NCBI RefSeq assembly: GCF_002979655.1
Contig: NZ_PCPG01000002.1
Location: 186,001 to 250,000 of the forward strand
Direction of reading: 5' to 3'
DNA: 64,000 nt
DNA from: Microbacterium sp. MYb45
GTDB taxonomy: Bacteria; Actinomycetota; Actinomycetes; Actinomycetales; Microbacteriaceae
Below, in pieces: positions 40,782-50,404 of the stretch. The notes below the pieces were generated by a model. The model searched no databases. It saw nothing but the letters and a program-made list of their open reading frames with translations, and was not told the DNA's origin. The position numbers were made by a program, and so were the translations under genes. How positions within the stretch are numbered: position 1 is the stretch's first letter; the number at the start of each line of letters is the position of its first letter.

Positions 40782-41792
40782 ATGCCCACGAAGATCGCCA
40801 TCAACGGACTCGGGCGGATCGGGCGCAACCAGCTCCGCCTTCTCATGACGCGCAGGTCCGACCTGGAGCTGGTCGCGCTGAACGACCCGCGCGGCGCTCG
40901 CGGGATCGCCGACCTCCTCGAGAGCGACCGGGGAAGCGGCCGGCCGACAGCCGCGACCCGACATGACGACAAGCATCTCTTCCTCAACGGCCACGCGATC
41001 CGGGTGTACGCCGAACACGACCGCCGATCCCTGCCGTGGGACGAACTCGGCGTCGACATCGTCATCGAGTCGACCGGCCAGGCCGCCCGCGCAGACGCCG
41101 CGAGGGAGCACCTCGCCGCCGGCGCCGAGAAGGTGATCATGACGTCGCCCGCTGCCGGCGACGACGGGACCTTCGTGCTCGGCGTGAACGACGGATCGTA
41201 CGACCCCGACCGGCACCACGTGATCTCCAGCGGCTCGTGCACCACGCTCTGCCTGGCGCCGGTGCTGCAGGTGTTCGATGACGCCTTCGGGATCGACGCG
41301 GCGCTGATGACGACGGTCCACTCAGGCTCCGTGGACGACTGCGTCCAGGACATCCCCCACGCCGACCTGCTGCCCGCGGGAACCCGAGACGCGAGGATCA
41401 CCGCGAGCAGCCTGGGCGCCGCCGAGGCCGTCACCCGCGTCCTCCCGCACCTCGACGGGCGGCTCGAGGGCACGGCGCTGCGGGCTCCCACGCTCAGGGG
41501 GTCGATCACGCATCTCACCGTCACGGCGACGCGGACCGTGACGGCCGACGAGGTGAGAGTGGCCTTCCAGACGGCTTCGGAGGGAAGACTCAAAGGGATC
41601 CTGCGCTGCGCCGACGATGAGATCGCCGTCTCGGACTCGGTCATCGACCCGCACTCGTCGATACTGGACACCACGCTGATCCGCGCGACCGGCTCCCAGG
41701 TGAAGATCTCGGCCTGGTACGACGACGAGTGGGGATACTCGCATCGTCTCGCCGAGCTCATCGCGCACGTCGCAGAAGGACGGACACCATGA
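40782..41792 (+). CDS. glyceraldehyde-3-phosphate dehydrogenase family protein, divergent
   Basis: The protein has 336 residues. The NAD motif NGLGRIGRNQLRLL opens the chain. The catalytic Cys is C153 in SSGSCTTLCLAP, where the normal SCTTN has Leu in place of Asn; the catalytic His is H180 in TTVHSGSVDDC; the C-terminal AWYDDEWGYSHR is normal. The changed Cys loop and its neighbour suggest that it is a GAPDH paralogue with another aldehyde as substrate. It is coupled by ATGA to a glutamine amidotransferase gene. ATG 40782 has only a weak GAAAG ribosome site. Confidence 0.88.
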   Translation: MPTKIAINGLGRIGRNQLRLLMTRRSDLELVALNDPRGARGIADLLESDRGSGRPTAATRHDDKHLFLNGHAIRVYAEHDRRSLPWDELGVDIVIESTGQAARADAAREHLAAGAEKVIMTSPAAGDDGTFVLGVNDGSYDPDRHHVISSGSCTTLCLAPVLQVFDDAFGIDAALMTTVHSGSVDDCVQDIPHADLLPAGTRDARITASSLGAAEAVTRVLPHLDGRLEGTALRAPTLRGSITHLTVTATRTVTADEVRVAFQTASEGRLKGILRCADDEIAVSDSVIDPHSSILDTTLIRATGSQVKISAWYDDEWGYSHRLAELIAHVAEGRTP

Positions 41793-42529
41793 CGATCGAT
41801 TCCTCGCGGTCGCGCAGCGCCCTCGCATTCCGGCACGTCCACTTCGAGGATCTGGGAATCCTCGAGCCGCTCCTGATCGAGCGCGGGTATCACGTGGAGT
41901 ACGTCGACCTCGGCGTGCAGGCGATCGACATCGAGCGGGTCGACGACGCGGATCTGCTGATCGTGCTGGGCGGTCCCATCGGGGTGTACGACACCGTGCA
42001 CTATCCGTTCCTGCACGCGTCGAAGGAGGCGATCGCGCACCGACTGCGCCAGGACCGGGCGATGCTGGGCATCTGCCTGGGCGCACAGCTGATCGCCGAG
42101 GAGATGGGAGCAGTGGTCGCTCCGACCGGGTCCGTGGAGATCGGCTACGCGCCGCTCGAACTCACGGCCGAGGGGCTCGACTCTCCCCTGCGCCCCCTCG
42201 ACGGGCTGCCCGTCCTGCACTGGCACGGCGATGCCTTCGCCATCCCAGAGGGCGCCCGCCAGCTCGCCCGCACTCCGGACTTCCCGAACCAGGCGTTCGC
42301 CACCGACACCGTGCTCGCACTGCAGTTCCACCTGGAGGCCGACCATCGCACGATCGGGAACTGGCTCATCGGGCACGCGCACGAGCTGCACCACCACGAC
42401 ATCGACCCGCGCACGATCCGCGAGCAGGCGAGGATCCACGGCCCGCGGCTCGAGACCGCCGCTCGCACCGCGATCGCCGCCTGGCTGGACGAGGTCGACA
42501 GCCCAGCGCACCACGCCGACGCGAACTGA
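41789..42529 (+). CDS. class I glutamine amidotransferase
   Basis: The protein has 246 residues. The catalytic triad is complete: C96 in LGICLGAQL, H181 and E183 in LALQFHLEADH. The oxyanion strand VLGGPIGVYD is also present. Stand-alone members hydrolyse glutamine or gamma-glutamyl compounds and pass on ammonia. The start overlaps the GAPDH-like stop (ATGA), so both should act in one pathway. A strong terminator follows. The acceptor substrate is unknown. Confidence 0.9.
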   Translation: MTIDSSRSRSALAFRHVHFEDLGILEPLLIERGYHVEYVDLGVQAIDIERVDDADLLIVLGGPIGVYDTVHYPFLHASKEAIAHRLRQDRAMLGICLGAQLIAEEMGAVVAPTGSVEIGYAPLELTAEGLDSPLRPLDGLPVLHWHGDAFAIPEGARQLARTPDFPNQAFATDTVLALQFHLEADHRTIGNWLIGHAHELHHHDIDPRTIREQARIHGPRLETAARTAIAAWLDEVDSPAHHADAN

Positions 42530-42536
42530 GACGGCA

Positions 42537-42576
42537 CGACGAAGGGCCGGGACCTGATGGTCCCGGCCCTTCGTCG
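42537..42576. terminator. 18-bp hairpin terminator
   Basis: A perfect 18-bp stem (CGACGAAGGGCCGGGACC and its complement) around a TGAT loop, between the convergent amidotransferase and AhpD-like genes. It should end both transcripts. Confidence 0.87.
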
Positions 42577-42584
42577 GTGGCGGA

Positions 42585-43130
42585 TCAGCTCGCGCGGCGC
42601 AGTGCCACGCTCGGGAAGTCCACCGGCACATCGAGGGCGATGTTCACGTAGTTCGTGAACAGGTTCAGCGCCACCTGGCCGATGGTCTCGACGATCTGCT
42701 CGTCGTTCCACCCCTGCGCGCGGACCGCGTCGACATCGGCCGAGGACACCTGTCCGCGGGCGTCGACGAGCTTCAGCGCGAATGCCAGCAACGCGGCCGT
42801 GCGCGGATCGTCGGACTCGCCGACCTGTGCTGCGGCGAGCGTCTCGCGCGTCAGACCGGCCTTCTTGCCGAGTGCGGTGTGCGCCGCAAGGCAGTAGTTG
42901 CACGAGTTGCGGTCGGCGACCGCCACGGCGATCTGCTCACCGAGGGCCGCCCCGAGGGTGCCGCCGCCGTACGCGCCGAATGCGCTCCACATGCTCGTGA
43001 GGGCAGCCGGGGAGTTCGCGACGGCGCGGAACATCGCCGGCACGGTCCCGAAGGCCCCGGCGATCTGGTCGAGCTGCTCCTTGACGGGTCCGGTGGCCGA
43101 TTCGCGTTCGATGAGAGAGACGTTGGGCAT
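42585..43130 (-). CDS. AhpD-like carboxymuconolactone decarboxylase-family protein
   Basis: The protein has 181 residues. The peroxidase active site is seen in NSCNYCLAAH: C77 and C80 with H84, plus E65 upstream in LGEQIAVAVAD. These proteins reduce peroxides or alkyl hydroperoxides through the CxxC pair. AAGGAG lies six bases before ATG 43130. It is divergent from an AraC regulator, with an 18-bp palindrome between, and is probably its target. Confidence 0.9.
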   Translation of the reverse strand: MPNVSLIERESATGPVKEQLDQIAGAFGTVPAMFRAVANSPAALTSMWSAFGAYGGGTLGAALGEQIAVAVADRNSCNYCLAAHTALGKKAGLTRETLAAAQVGESDDPRTAALLAFALKLVDARGQVSSADVDAVRAQGWNDEQIVETIGQVALNLFTNYVNIALDVPVDFPSVALRRAS

Positions 43131-43153
43131 GTGATGCTCCTTCGTTAGCAGGA

Positions 43154-43171
43154 TGAGGCCGATCGGCCTCA
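43154..43171. promoter_or_regulatory. 18-bp perfect palindrome between AhpD-like and AraC genes
   Basis: TGAGGCCGATCGGCCTCA is a perfect palindrome 23 bases upstream of the AhpD-like start. In the same gap GGACGAT (43195-43201) and ATCGTCC (43232-43238) form a wider inverted pair. One or both may be regulator sites. Confidence 0.52.
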
Positions 43172-43251
43172 CCTCAAGCCTTCCGGGAATCGCCGGACGA
43201 TGCGCACCAGAACGTCTTGCATTCATGACTGATCGTCCAGATACTGGAACC

Positions 43252-44103
43252 ATGCCCTCTGTCGACCGCCTCACTCCGCTGCTCGAGCGCTTCCGCGTAC
43301 GCACGCGCCTGTTCCACACCGGCCCCCTGTGCGGCACGACCGCCTTCCCGGCGAGCAGCGGTCACGGCTACCTGCACGTGCTGCGTCGCGGAGAGATGGA
43401 GGTGACCCACCGTCGCCCCGACGGCAGCACCGAGCGCGAGGTCATCACGCGGCCGAGCCTGCTGTTCTTCCCGCGTCCACTCGATCACACCTTCCTCAAC
43501 GCGCCGACCGACGAGTCGGACTTCGCGTGCGCGACGTTGGACTTCGACGGCGGGGCCACACATCCGCTCGTGCGCACGCTTCCTTCGACGATCGTGCTGC
43601 CCCTCGATGAGGTCGCCGCGCTCGCCCCGGCGCTCGACCTGCTGTTCTCCGAGGTCGACAACGTCCGCTGCGGACGCCCGCTCGTCGCCGACCGCATGTT
43701 CGAAGTGGTCCTGATCCAGCTGCTGCGGTGGATGCTCGACAACAGCGGGCGCCTCGACCTCCCGCCGGGCCTGCTTCCCGGGCTCGCGGACGAACGGCTC
43801 GCCCCGGCACTCGTCGCGATGCACGAGGCGCCCGGCGATCCCTGGAACCTGGAGTCGCTGGCGCGCCGGTCGAACATGTCGCGGAGTGCGTTCGCCGCGC
43901 GGTTCAAGGACGTCCTCGGACGATCGCCCGGGGACCACCTCACCGAGTGGCGTCTCACCGTCGCACAGGAGCAGCTGCGCGCCGGGATGCCGGTGAGCAC
44001 CGTCGCCGCGGAGCTCGGCTACGCCAGCGCCTCGGCCTTCTCTCGGGTGTTCGCCCAGCGCATCGGCCATTCGCCGAGAGCGTGGCTCGCCCTGGCCGCC
44101 TGA
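43252..44103 (+). CDS. AraC-family transcriptional regulator
   Basis: The protein has 283 residues. The N-terminal cupin (about residues 5-130) has LFHTGPLCG, GYLHVLRRGEMEV and RPSLLFFPRPLDHTF, as in the AraC_binding_2 group. Two HTHs lie at the C-terminus (about 185-283; NLESLARRSNMSRSAFAARFKDVLG and VSTVAAELGYASASAFSRVFAQRIG). It probably activates the divergent AhpD-like gene on sensing an oxidised or aromatic compound. ATG 43252 fits the family start and lies six bases after GATACT; ATG 43225 is an alternative. Confidence 0.88.
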   Translation: MPSVDRLTPLLERFRVRTRLFHTGPLCGTTAFPASSGHGYLHVLRRGEMEVTHRRPDGSTEREVITRPSLLFFPRPLDHTFLNAPTDESDFACATLDFDGGATHPLVRTLPSTIVLPLDEVAALAPALDLLFSEVDNVRCGRPLVADRMFEVVLIQLLRWMLDNSGRLDLPPGLLPGLADERLAPALVAMHEAPGDPWNLESLARRSNMSRSAFAARFKDVLGRSPGDHLTEWRLTVAQEQLRAGMPVSTVAAELGYASASAFSRVFAQRIGHSPRAWLALAA

Positions 44104-44124
44104 CCCGCAGCGGAACCCCGGCGA

Positions 44125-45237
<1,113 letters not shown>

Positions 45238-45282
45238 GGCGGGATGCCCTTCGTCGGCGTCGGCTCTCTCGAGCCCGGTCTG

Positions 45283-45353
45283 AGGTGGAGGCAGGAATCG
45301 AACCTGCGTGCACGGTCTTGCGGACCGCGACCTGGCCACTCGGTCACTCCACC
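45283..45353 (-). tRNA. tRNA-Cys (GCA) with atypical anticodon loop
   Basis: A 71-base cloverleaf can be drawn: acceptor stem GGTGGAG/CTCCACC, D-arm ACC-GAGTGGCCA-GGT, anticodon stem GCGGT/ACCGT with loop CCGCAAG, T-arm GCAGG-TTCGATT-CCTGC, and discriminator T with no encoded CCA. The GCA anticodon and U73 are the cysteine identity elements. Position 33 is C rather than the near-universal U, and 38 is G, so 32 and 38 could pair and narrow the loop. It may be a true but odd tRNA-Cys, a second copy with another role, or a decaying gene. Confidence 0.75.
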
Positions 45354-45366
45354 GGGTCGGAGGCGC

Positions 45367-46617
45367 TCAGCCCCCTGGCGGTGAGTATCCGCTCAGGAAG
45401 GAGCCGAAGCGCCGGAGAGCATCGGTGAGCACATCGGTCTCGGGGAGGAAGGCGATCCGCAGGTGATCGGGGGTGCGCAGGTGGAACGCCCTCCCGTGCA
45501 CGAGGAGGATGCGCTCCGTGTCGAGGAGGTCGAGGACCAGCCGTTCGTCGTCGTCGATGCGGTGCAGCTCCGGATCGAGGCGCGGGAAGAGATACAGCCC
45601 ACCACCCGCGACCTGGGTGCGGACACCCGGAATCGCGTCGAGCGCGTCGAGCGCTGCGTCCCGCTGCCGCGTGAGCCGGCCATCGGATGCGACCAGCACG
45701 TCGAGCGAGTCATCCTGCGTCAACGCGGCCGTGATCGCGTGCTGCGCGGGAACCGACGCACACATCCGCATGGATGCCAGCAGTCGCACGCCGGAGAGGA
45801 ACTGGTCATCGGCATGGAACCCGGTGGCCGTCATCCAGGCAGCGCGGTAGCCCGCGACGCGATGGGTCTTCGACAGCCCGGCGAACGTCACGCAGGGCAC
45901 ATCCGGCGCGACCTGCGCGGTGGAGAGGTGCTCGAATCCGGGATAGACGACGCGGTCGTAGATCTCATCGGAGAGCAGGAGGAGCCCATGTCGTCGCGCG
46001 AGCTCGGCGATCTGCTCGAGCACCTCGCGCCCGTAGACCGCACCGGTCGGGTTGTTCGGGTTGATGACCACGATCGCCGCGGTGTGCGGGCCGATCAGCG
46101 CCTCCATAGCCGCGATATCCGGCATCCAGCCGTCGGACTCGACGCAGGGGTAATGCACCGGCTGCCCTCCGGAGAGCACGGTCGATGCGGTCCACAGCGG
46201 ATAGTCCGGGCTCGGGATCAGCACCTCGTCGCCCGGCTCCAGCAGCGCCTGCAGCGTGAGCCCGACGAGCTCGGAGACGCCGTTGCCGACCGTGATGTCG
46301 TCGATCGAGAGAGCGGGGAAATCGCGGCGGTGGGCGTAGTGCGCGGCGATGGCCTCGCGGGTCTCGGGCAGACCCGCCGATTCCGAGTAGCCGTGCGCGT
46401 GCGGGAGCGCGGAGCGCAGTGCCTCGACGATGGCCGCCGGAGCCTCGAACCCGAAGGGGGCCGGGTTGCCGATGTCGAGCCGCAGGATGGACTCACCACT
46501 GCGCTCGAGTTCGGCTGCGCGTGCCGCGACGGGGCCGCGGAGGTCGTACAGCACGCCCTCCAGCCGGGAGGAACGCCCGATCCGGTACTCGGCGCCCGCC
46601 ATACCGCCCGCCCTCAC
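45367..46617 (-). CDS. AlaT-like class I/II PLP aminotransferase
   Basis: The protein has 416 residues. Family motifs are NKL-like RSSRLEGVLYDLRGPV near the start, LDIGNPAPFGF, HGYSESAGLPETREAIA, INPNNPTGAVY, LLSDEIYDRVVY and PLP lysine K250 in FAGLSKTHRVAGYR. This is the AlaT (glutamate-pyruvate) group. GTG 46617 overlaps the stop of the MocR gene (GTGA); ATG 46602 is an alternative start. Coupling to a MocR regulator suggests control by PLP or an amino acid. Confidence 0.88.
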   Translation of the reverse strand: MRAGGMAGAEYRIGRSSRLEGVLYDLRGPVAARAAELERSGESILRLDIGNPAPFGFEAPAAIVEALRSALPHAHGYSESAGLPETREAIAAHYAHRRDFPALSIDDITVGNGVSELVGLTLQALLEPGDEVLIPSPDYPLWTASTVLSGGQPVHYPCVESDGWMPDIAAMEALIGPHTAAIVVINPNNPTGAVYGREVLEQIAELARRHGLLLLSDEIYDRVVYPGFEHLSTAQVAPDVPCVTFAGLSKTHRVAGYRAAWMTATGFHADDQFLSGVRLLASMRMCASVPAQHAITAALTQDDSLDVLVASDGRLTRQRDAALDALDAIPGVRTQVAGGGLYLFPRLDPELHRIDDDERLVLDLLDTERILLVHGRAFHLRTPDHLRIAFLPETDVLTDALRRFGSFLSGYSPPGG

Positions 46618-47975
46618 GCCCCCTCCCCCGTCGCACGGACACCGGCGATGGCCGTGGCGAGGTCGTCGACGAGGCGCTGCGTGTCGGCGTCGTCGAGGTC
46701 GTGCACGGTCAGGCGCAGGTGCGAGTCACTCGTCGAGCCGTCCGGATCGAGCGCGAACTCCGCACCGGAGCGGGCGAGCCAGCCCCGCAGGGCGAGACGA
46801 CGGGCGGCCTCGGCGGTATCGCCCTGGACATCGACCCAGACGTTGAGTCCGTCGTCGCCCTGCGCGTGCACTCCCCGCTCGGCGAGCAGCGCGACGAACG
46901 CGCGGTTGCGTGCCGCATAGTGCGCGCCGGAGTCGGCGATCAGGTTCTGGGTCGCCGTATCGCGCAGCATCCCGGCGGCGAGCCGCTGCATCACATGGCT
47001 CACCCACATCGTGCCGGGGCTGAGTCGCAGGGCCAGCCGGTTCGCGGTGACCGGATCGGATGCTGTGACCGCGAGGCGCATGTCGGGTCCGAGGAACTTG
47101 GACACCGAGCGCACCAGCGCCCATCGGTGATGGGTGGGAGCGATGATGCTGGAGTAGGGCGTCGTCGAGAGCAGCGAGAAGTGGTCGTCTTCGACGATCA
47201 GGACATGCGGGTGCTCGGCGAGCACCTCGCGAAGCGCCATCGCCCGCGCCGCACTGATGCCGACACCGGTCGGGTTGTGTGCGCGCGGCGTGCAGACGAT
47301 CGCGCGGGCGCCGCTCTCCAGTGCGGTGCGCAGCCCCTCGACGGTCATCCCCTCGCGGTCGACGGGGATCGCGACGGGCGCGTACCCCGCCAGGCGTGCG
47401 GTGTGGATGCTGGAGAGGAAGCACGGGTCTTCGAGGCCGACGCGGTCGCCCTGCACCAGGCTCTGGGCGAGCAGGCGTTCGACGGCGTCCACGGCCCCGG
47501 CGGTGATCGACAGACGGAAGGGTCGAGGGTGGTCGGCGGCGATCCACTCCGTGGCCCATTCGGCCAATGCGGGATCGATCACGGATTCGCCGTAGAGCAC
47601 GTGGGCGGGCTCGACACCGGCGAAGGCGGCGGCGAGATCGGGCAGATGCGCGGCATCGGGGTTGCCGCTGCCGATATCGCGGAGCACGGTCCCCGCGGTG
47701 AAGCCCTCGTCGGGGTTCTGCGCAGGACCGAGCACCGTCGTACCGGTGCGACCGCCCGTGATAGCGATGCGTGCGGTGACCAGCGCGCGGTAGGCCGCGA
47801 GCACCGTGTTGCGGTTGACGCCGAGACGCGCGGCGAGGGCCCGGACCGAGGGGAGGTGATCGCCCGGGGCGAGCTCTCCGCGATCGACGAGATCGCGCAC
47901 GCTCTCGGAGATCTCGGCGGCGGTGGAGCCCGCGATGCGGTCGGAGACGTCGTCGCGATCGCGTGCCTGAGCCAT
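46614..47975 (-). CDS. MocR-family regulator (GntR HTH fused to aminotransferase domain), PtsJ-like
   Basis: The protein has 453 residues. The winged helix is at about 15-85 (GELAPGDHLPSVRALAARLGV, then NRNTVLAAYRALV), followed by a fold-I aminotransferase-like domain with NPTGVGIS, LIVEDDHFSLL and PLP lysine K293 in VRSVSKFLGPDMR. MocR proteins use PLP as ligand and control vitamin B6 or amino-acid genes; overall layout is like PtsJ. The promoter is near consensus (TTGACA-N17-TAGCGT) and six bases from ATG 47975, so the mRNA is leaderless. It probably regulates its own operon and perhaps yggS. Confidence 0.9.
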   Translation of the reverse strand: MAQARDRDDVSDRIAGSTAAEISESVRDLVDRGELAPGDHLPSVRALAARLGVNRNTVLAAYRALVTARIAITGGRTGTTVLGPAQNPDEGFTAGTVLRDIGSGNPDAAHLPDLAAAFAGVEPAHVLYGESVIDPALAEWATEWIAADHPRPFRLSITAGAVDAVERLLAQSLVQGDRVGLEDPCFLSSIHTARLAGYAPVAIPVDREGMTVEGLRTALESGARAIVCTPRAHNPTGVGISAARAMALREVLAEHPHVLIVEDDHFSLLSTTPYSSIIAPTHHRWALVRSVSKFLGPDMRLAVTASDPVTANRLALRLSPGTMWVSHVMQRLAAGMLRDTATQNLIADSGAHYAARNRAFVALLAERGVHAQGDDGLNVWVDVQGDTAEAARRLALRGWLARSGAEFALDPDGSTSDSHLRLTVHDLDDADTQRLVDDLATAIAGVRATGEGA

Positions 47976-47981
47976 GGCTCG

Positions 47982-48011
47982 ACGCTATTCGAGATTTTGG
48001 CCTATGTCAAA
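47982..48011 (-). promoter_or_regulatory. MocR gene promoter with shared 16-base element
   Basis: Minus strand: TTGACA (48010-48005), 17 bases, TAGCGT (47987-47982), six bases, ATG 47975. TTTGACATAGGCCAAA at 48011-47996 includes the -35 box and ten bases of spacer, and is identical to 40668-40683. Identity beyond the promoter box points to a bound regulator, most simply the MocR protein itself. Confidence 0.68.
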
Positions 48012-48028
48012 GTCACGCCGGCTCGACA

Positions 48029-48063
48029 GAGGAGCGGGTCCGGCATCGCCGGCCCCGCTCCTC
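48029..48063 (-). terminator. hairpin terminator of the amine oxidase operon
   Basis: GAGGAGCGGG-T-CCGG, loop CATCG, CCGG-C-CCCGCTCCTC: a 15-position stem with one mismatch, 16 bases after the amine oxidase stop. It should end the polyamine operon and insulate the MocR promoter. Confidence 0.77.
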
Positions 48064-48079
48064 CCCTGCTCCCGCGCCG

Positions 48080-49471
48080 TTACGACGCGACCAGCACCGC
48101 CTGCGCCGCTTCGAGCCCGCTGGAGTGCGCGCTCGCGATCGAACTCTTGATCGCGCCGGCCCAGAACAGCGTGTCCTTCGCCGGCCGGTAGATCGTGTCC
48201 TGATCCCGCTCGCCGGTCGCATACGCCCCGAGGGCGAACTCGTCGTCGCGCCAGTCGTAGTTCGACGCGTTCACGTAGTTCAGCCCCTGGTCGCCGGCGA
48301 GCTTGCGCACTCCGGCGAGCGCCGCGTCGAACCGCTCCTTCTCCGGAAGCGCGAGCAGCTCCCGCGCACGATCCCCGGCGTCCCAGGCCACGATGAGCTG
48401 GCCGTCGTAGCCGGGCATCCCGGTGGACTCGTCCCAGAACTGGCAGGGACCCTCGTCGTGCTGGTTCACCATGTCGAAGCTCTCCGGGCGCACCGGGTGG
48501 TCGAACTCGAGGATGGTCTTGTACGCGACGGTCTGCTTCACCGCGTCGATGGCCGCCATCCGGTCGTCCTCCAGCGGCGGCGAGAAGGCGATCGACTTCT
48601 GCTGCAGCACCCCGATGGGCACCGTGACGACACAGGCATCCGCCTCGAAGGTCTCGGATCCCGCCTGCACACTCACTCCGGATCCGGAGTAGTCGATCGT
48701 CTCGATCGGCGTCTCCAACCGCACCTCCACGCCTTCCCCCACGGCGTTCAGGATGTCGACGTACGGCGCGAGCAGCTTGTAGTCACCGGCGTACCCGTCG
48801 GGCTCGATCACCCCGGTCTTCGACACTGTCAGGCAGGCGGTCAGCGTGTCGACGACACCGTAAGCCGGGTAGACGGCGAACTGCTCGGTGTCGACCTGGA
48901 TGCCCAGGAGCGCGAGCGGGTAGTTCGTCGGTGCGATGCCGAGGCGCTCCAGGTACTGCAGCGCCGACTCCTTCGCCGTCGGTTCCGGCAGCGGCACCAC
49001 GAGCGCGGGCGTGCCCTCGGGGAAGGCGTAGAAGTCGGGGGTGTCCCAGCCGACCCACGGCGTGCTCGGGCTGTAGCGGGAGAACTTGTTCTCGAACTTG
49101 CGCCCCTCGATGCCGAGCTTCTGCGCCCAGGCCCAGGTCTCGGTGTCCGGCCCGCCGTGACACAGCGATGCACCGCGCTCGTGCGGGATGCTCATCAGGG
49201 TGCGGTCGGTCCACAGGCGTCCGCCCACGCGGTCGCGCGCCTCGAGCACGATCACCTTCTTGCCGGCGTCCATCAGCTCCCGCGCGGCGGCCATGCCGGC
49301 GGAGCCCGCCCCGATGACGATGACGTCGTAGGACCCTCCTCCGCTTCCCGCGGACGGCGAGGGCGATGCCTCATCCGGCCCGCACCCGACGAGCATGATC
49401 GCGCCCGCCCCGAGCATCCCGCCCAGCACTGCACGCCGCGAGAAGACGACGTCACTCATGCGCTTCTCCAT
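48080..49471 (-). CDS. flavin monoamine oxidase, exported lipoprotein
   Basis: The protein has 463 residues. The N-terminus has a twin-arginine signal with lipobox (FSRRAVLGGMLGAGAIMLVGCG), so it is folded before export and anchored outside. The FAD motif is VIVIGAGSAGMAAARELMDAG, then EARDRVGGRLWT, and the C-terminal LFWAGAIKSSIASAHSSGLEAAQ. It should oxidise a primary or secondary amine such as putrescine or spermidine to aldehyde, ammonia and H2O2. It is the last gene of the polyamine operon. ATG 49471 has AAGGAG seven bases upstream. Confidence 0.9.
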   Translation of the reverse strand: MEKRMSDVVFSRRAVLGGMLGAGAIMLVGCGPDEASPSPSAGSGGGSYDVIVIGAGSAGMAAARELMDAGKKVIVLEARDRVGGRLWTDRTLMSIPHERGASLCHGGPDTETWAWAQKLGIEGRKFENKFSRYSPSTPWVGWDTPDFYAFPEGTPALVVPLPEPTAKESALQYLERLGIAPTNYPLALLGIQVDTEQFAVYPAYGVVDTLTACLTVSKTGVIEPDGYAGDYKLLAPYVDILNAVGEGVEVRLETPIETIDYSGSGVSVQAGSETFEADACVVTVPIGVLQQKSIAFSPPLEDDRMAAIDAVKQTVAYKTILEFDHPVRPESFDMVNQHDEGPCQFWDESTGMPGYDGQLIVAWDAGDRARELLALPEKERFDAALAGVRKLAGDQGLNYVNASNYDWRDDEFALGAYATGERDQDTIYRPAKDTLFWAGAIKSSIASAHSSGLEAAQAVLVAS

Positions 49472-49584
49472 CAACGAACTCCTTTGATCGTGGAAGACCG
49501 AAAAACTGCTGTGTGCCTGACTGCAGCCCCCTGCAGTCCCCCAGATCTGAGCGAGCGCCGCATCCGGCGACGCCCGCGTCCGCG

Positions 49585-50397
49585 TCAGTCGCGCTCGTCG
49601 ACCTCCTTCCCGAGCCGCTGTGAGATCCACACCGGGATGAAGGACGCGACGATGACGACCGTCGCGACGACGTTGACGACGTTGGCCTCATTGGGCCGCG
49701 CCATCTGGTTCATGATCCACAGCGGCAGGGTGTCGACGCCGGGAGGAGCCGTGAAGATCGTCACGTACACCTCGTCGAAGCTGAGGGCGAAGGCGAGGAT
49801 GGCGCCGGCGATGAGCGCGCTGCGGAACTGCGGCAGCGTCACCAGCACGAACGTCTGCCACGGGCTCGCCCCGAGGTCTTTCGACGCCTCCTCGATGCCG
49901 GGGTTCATCCGTCGCAGCCGCGCGAGCACGTTGTTGAACACCATGACGATGCAGAAGGTGCCGTGCGCGATGATCATGCCGTAGAACCCGACCTGGATGC
50001 CGATGGGCTCCAGGATCTGGTTGTACGTGTTGTTCAGGGCGACGCCGGTGACGATGCCCGGCAGGGCGATCGGCAGCACCACGAGGAGATTCACGGCGCG
50101 CTGACCGAAGAACGAGTACCGCTGCAGCGCGAAGGCCACGAGCGTTCCGAGGATCACGGCGATCACGGTGGCACCGGAGGCGACGAGGACCGAGTTCAGC
50201 AGAGCCGCGCGCACCGGCTCGCTGGTGAACGCCTTGCCCCACCATTCGAGCGAGAACCCGGTGACCGGCCAGCTCACGATGCGCGCGGAGTTGAACGAGT
50301 TGAGCACGACGAGCGCGAGCGGGATGTACATGAACGCGAGCACGATCGCGACGATGATTCCGAGCACGACCTTGGAGGTGCGGGACAGTCTCAGCAT
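49585..50397 (-). CDS. potC: spermidine/putrescine ABC transporter permease PotC
   Basis: The protein has 270 residues with six membrane helices and the EAA loop EEASKDLGASPWQTFVLVTLP. The start VVLGIIVAIVLAFMYIPLALVVLNSFNSAR and GFSLEWWGKAF are characteristic of PotC. With PotB it forms the channel. ATG 50397 lies 7 bases after the potB stop with AAGGATG upstream. Confidence 0.9.
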   Translation of the reverse strand: MLRLSRTSKVVLGIIVAIVLAFMYIPLALVVLNSFNSARIVSWPVTGFSLEWWGKAFTSEPVRAALLNSVLVASGATVIAVILGTLVAFALQRYSFFGQRAVNLLVVLPIALPGIVTGVALNNTYNQILEPIGIQVGFYGMIIAHGTFCIVMVFNNVLARLRRMNPGIEEASKDLGASPWQTFVLVTLPQFRSALIAGAILAFALSFDEVYVTIFTAPPGVDTLPLWIMNQMARPNEANVVNVVATVVIVASFIPVWISQRLGKEVDERD

Positions 50398-50404
50398 GCG
50401 CGAC

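Noticed and set aside
43225..43251. AraC gene start at ATG 43225
   Set aside because: No ribosome site, and the family start fits ATG 43252; kept as an alternative only.
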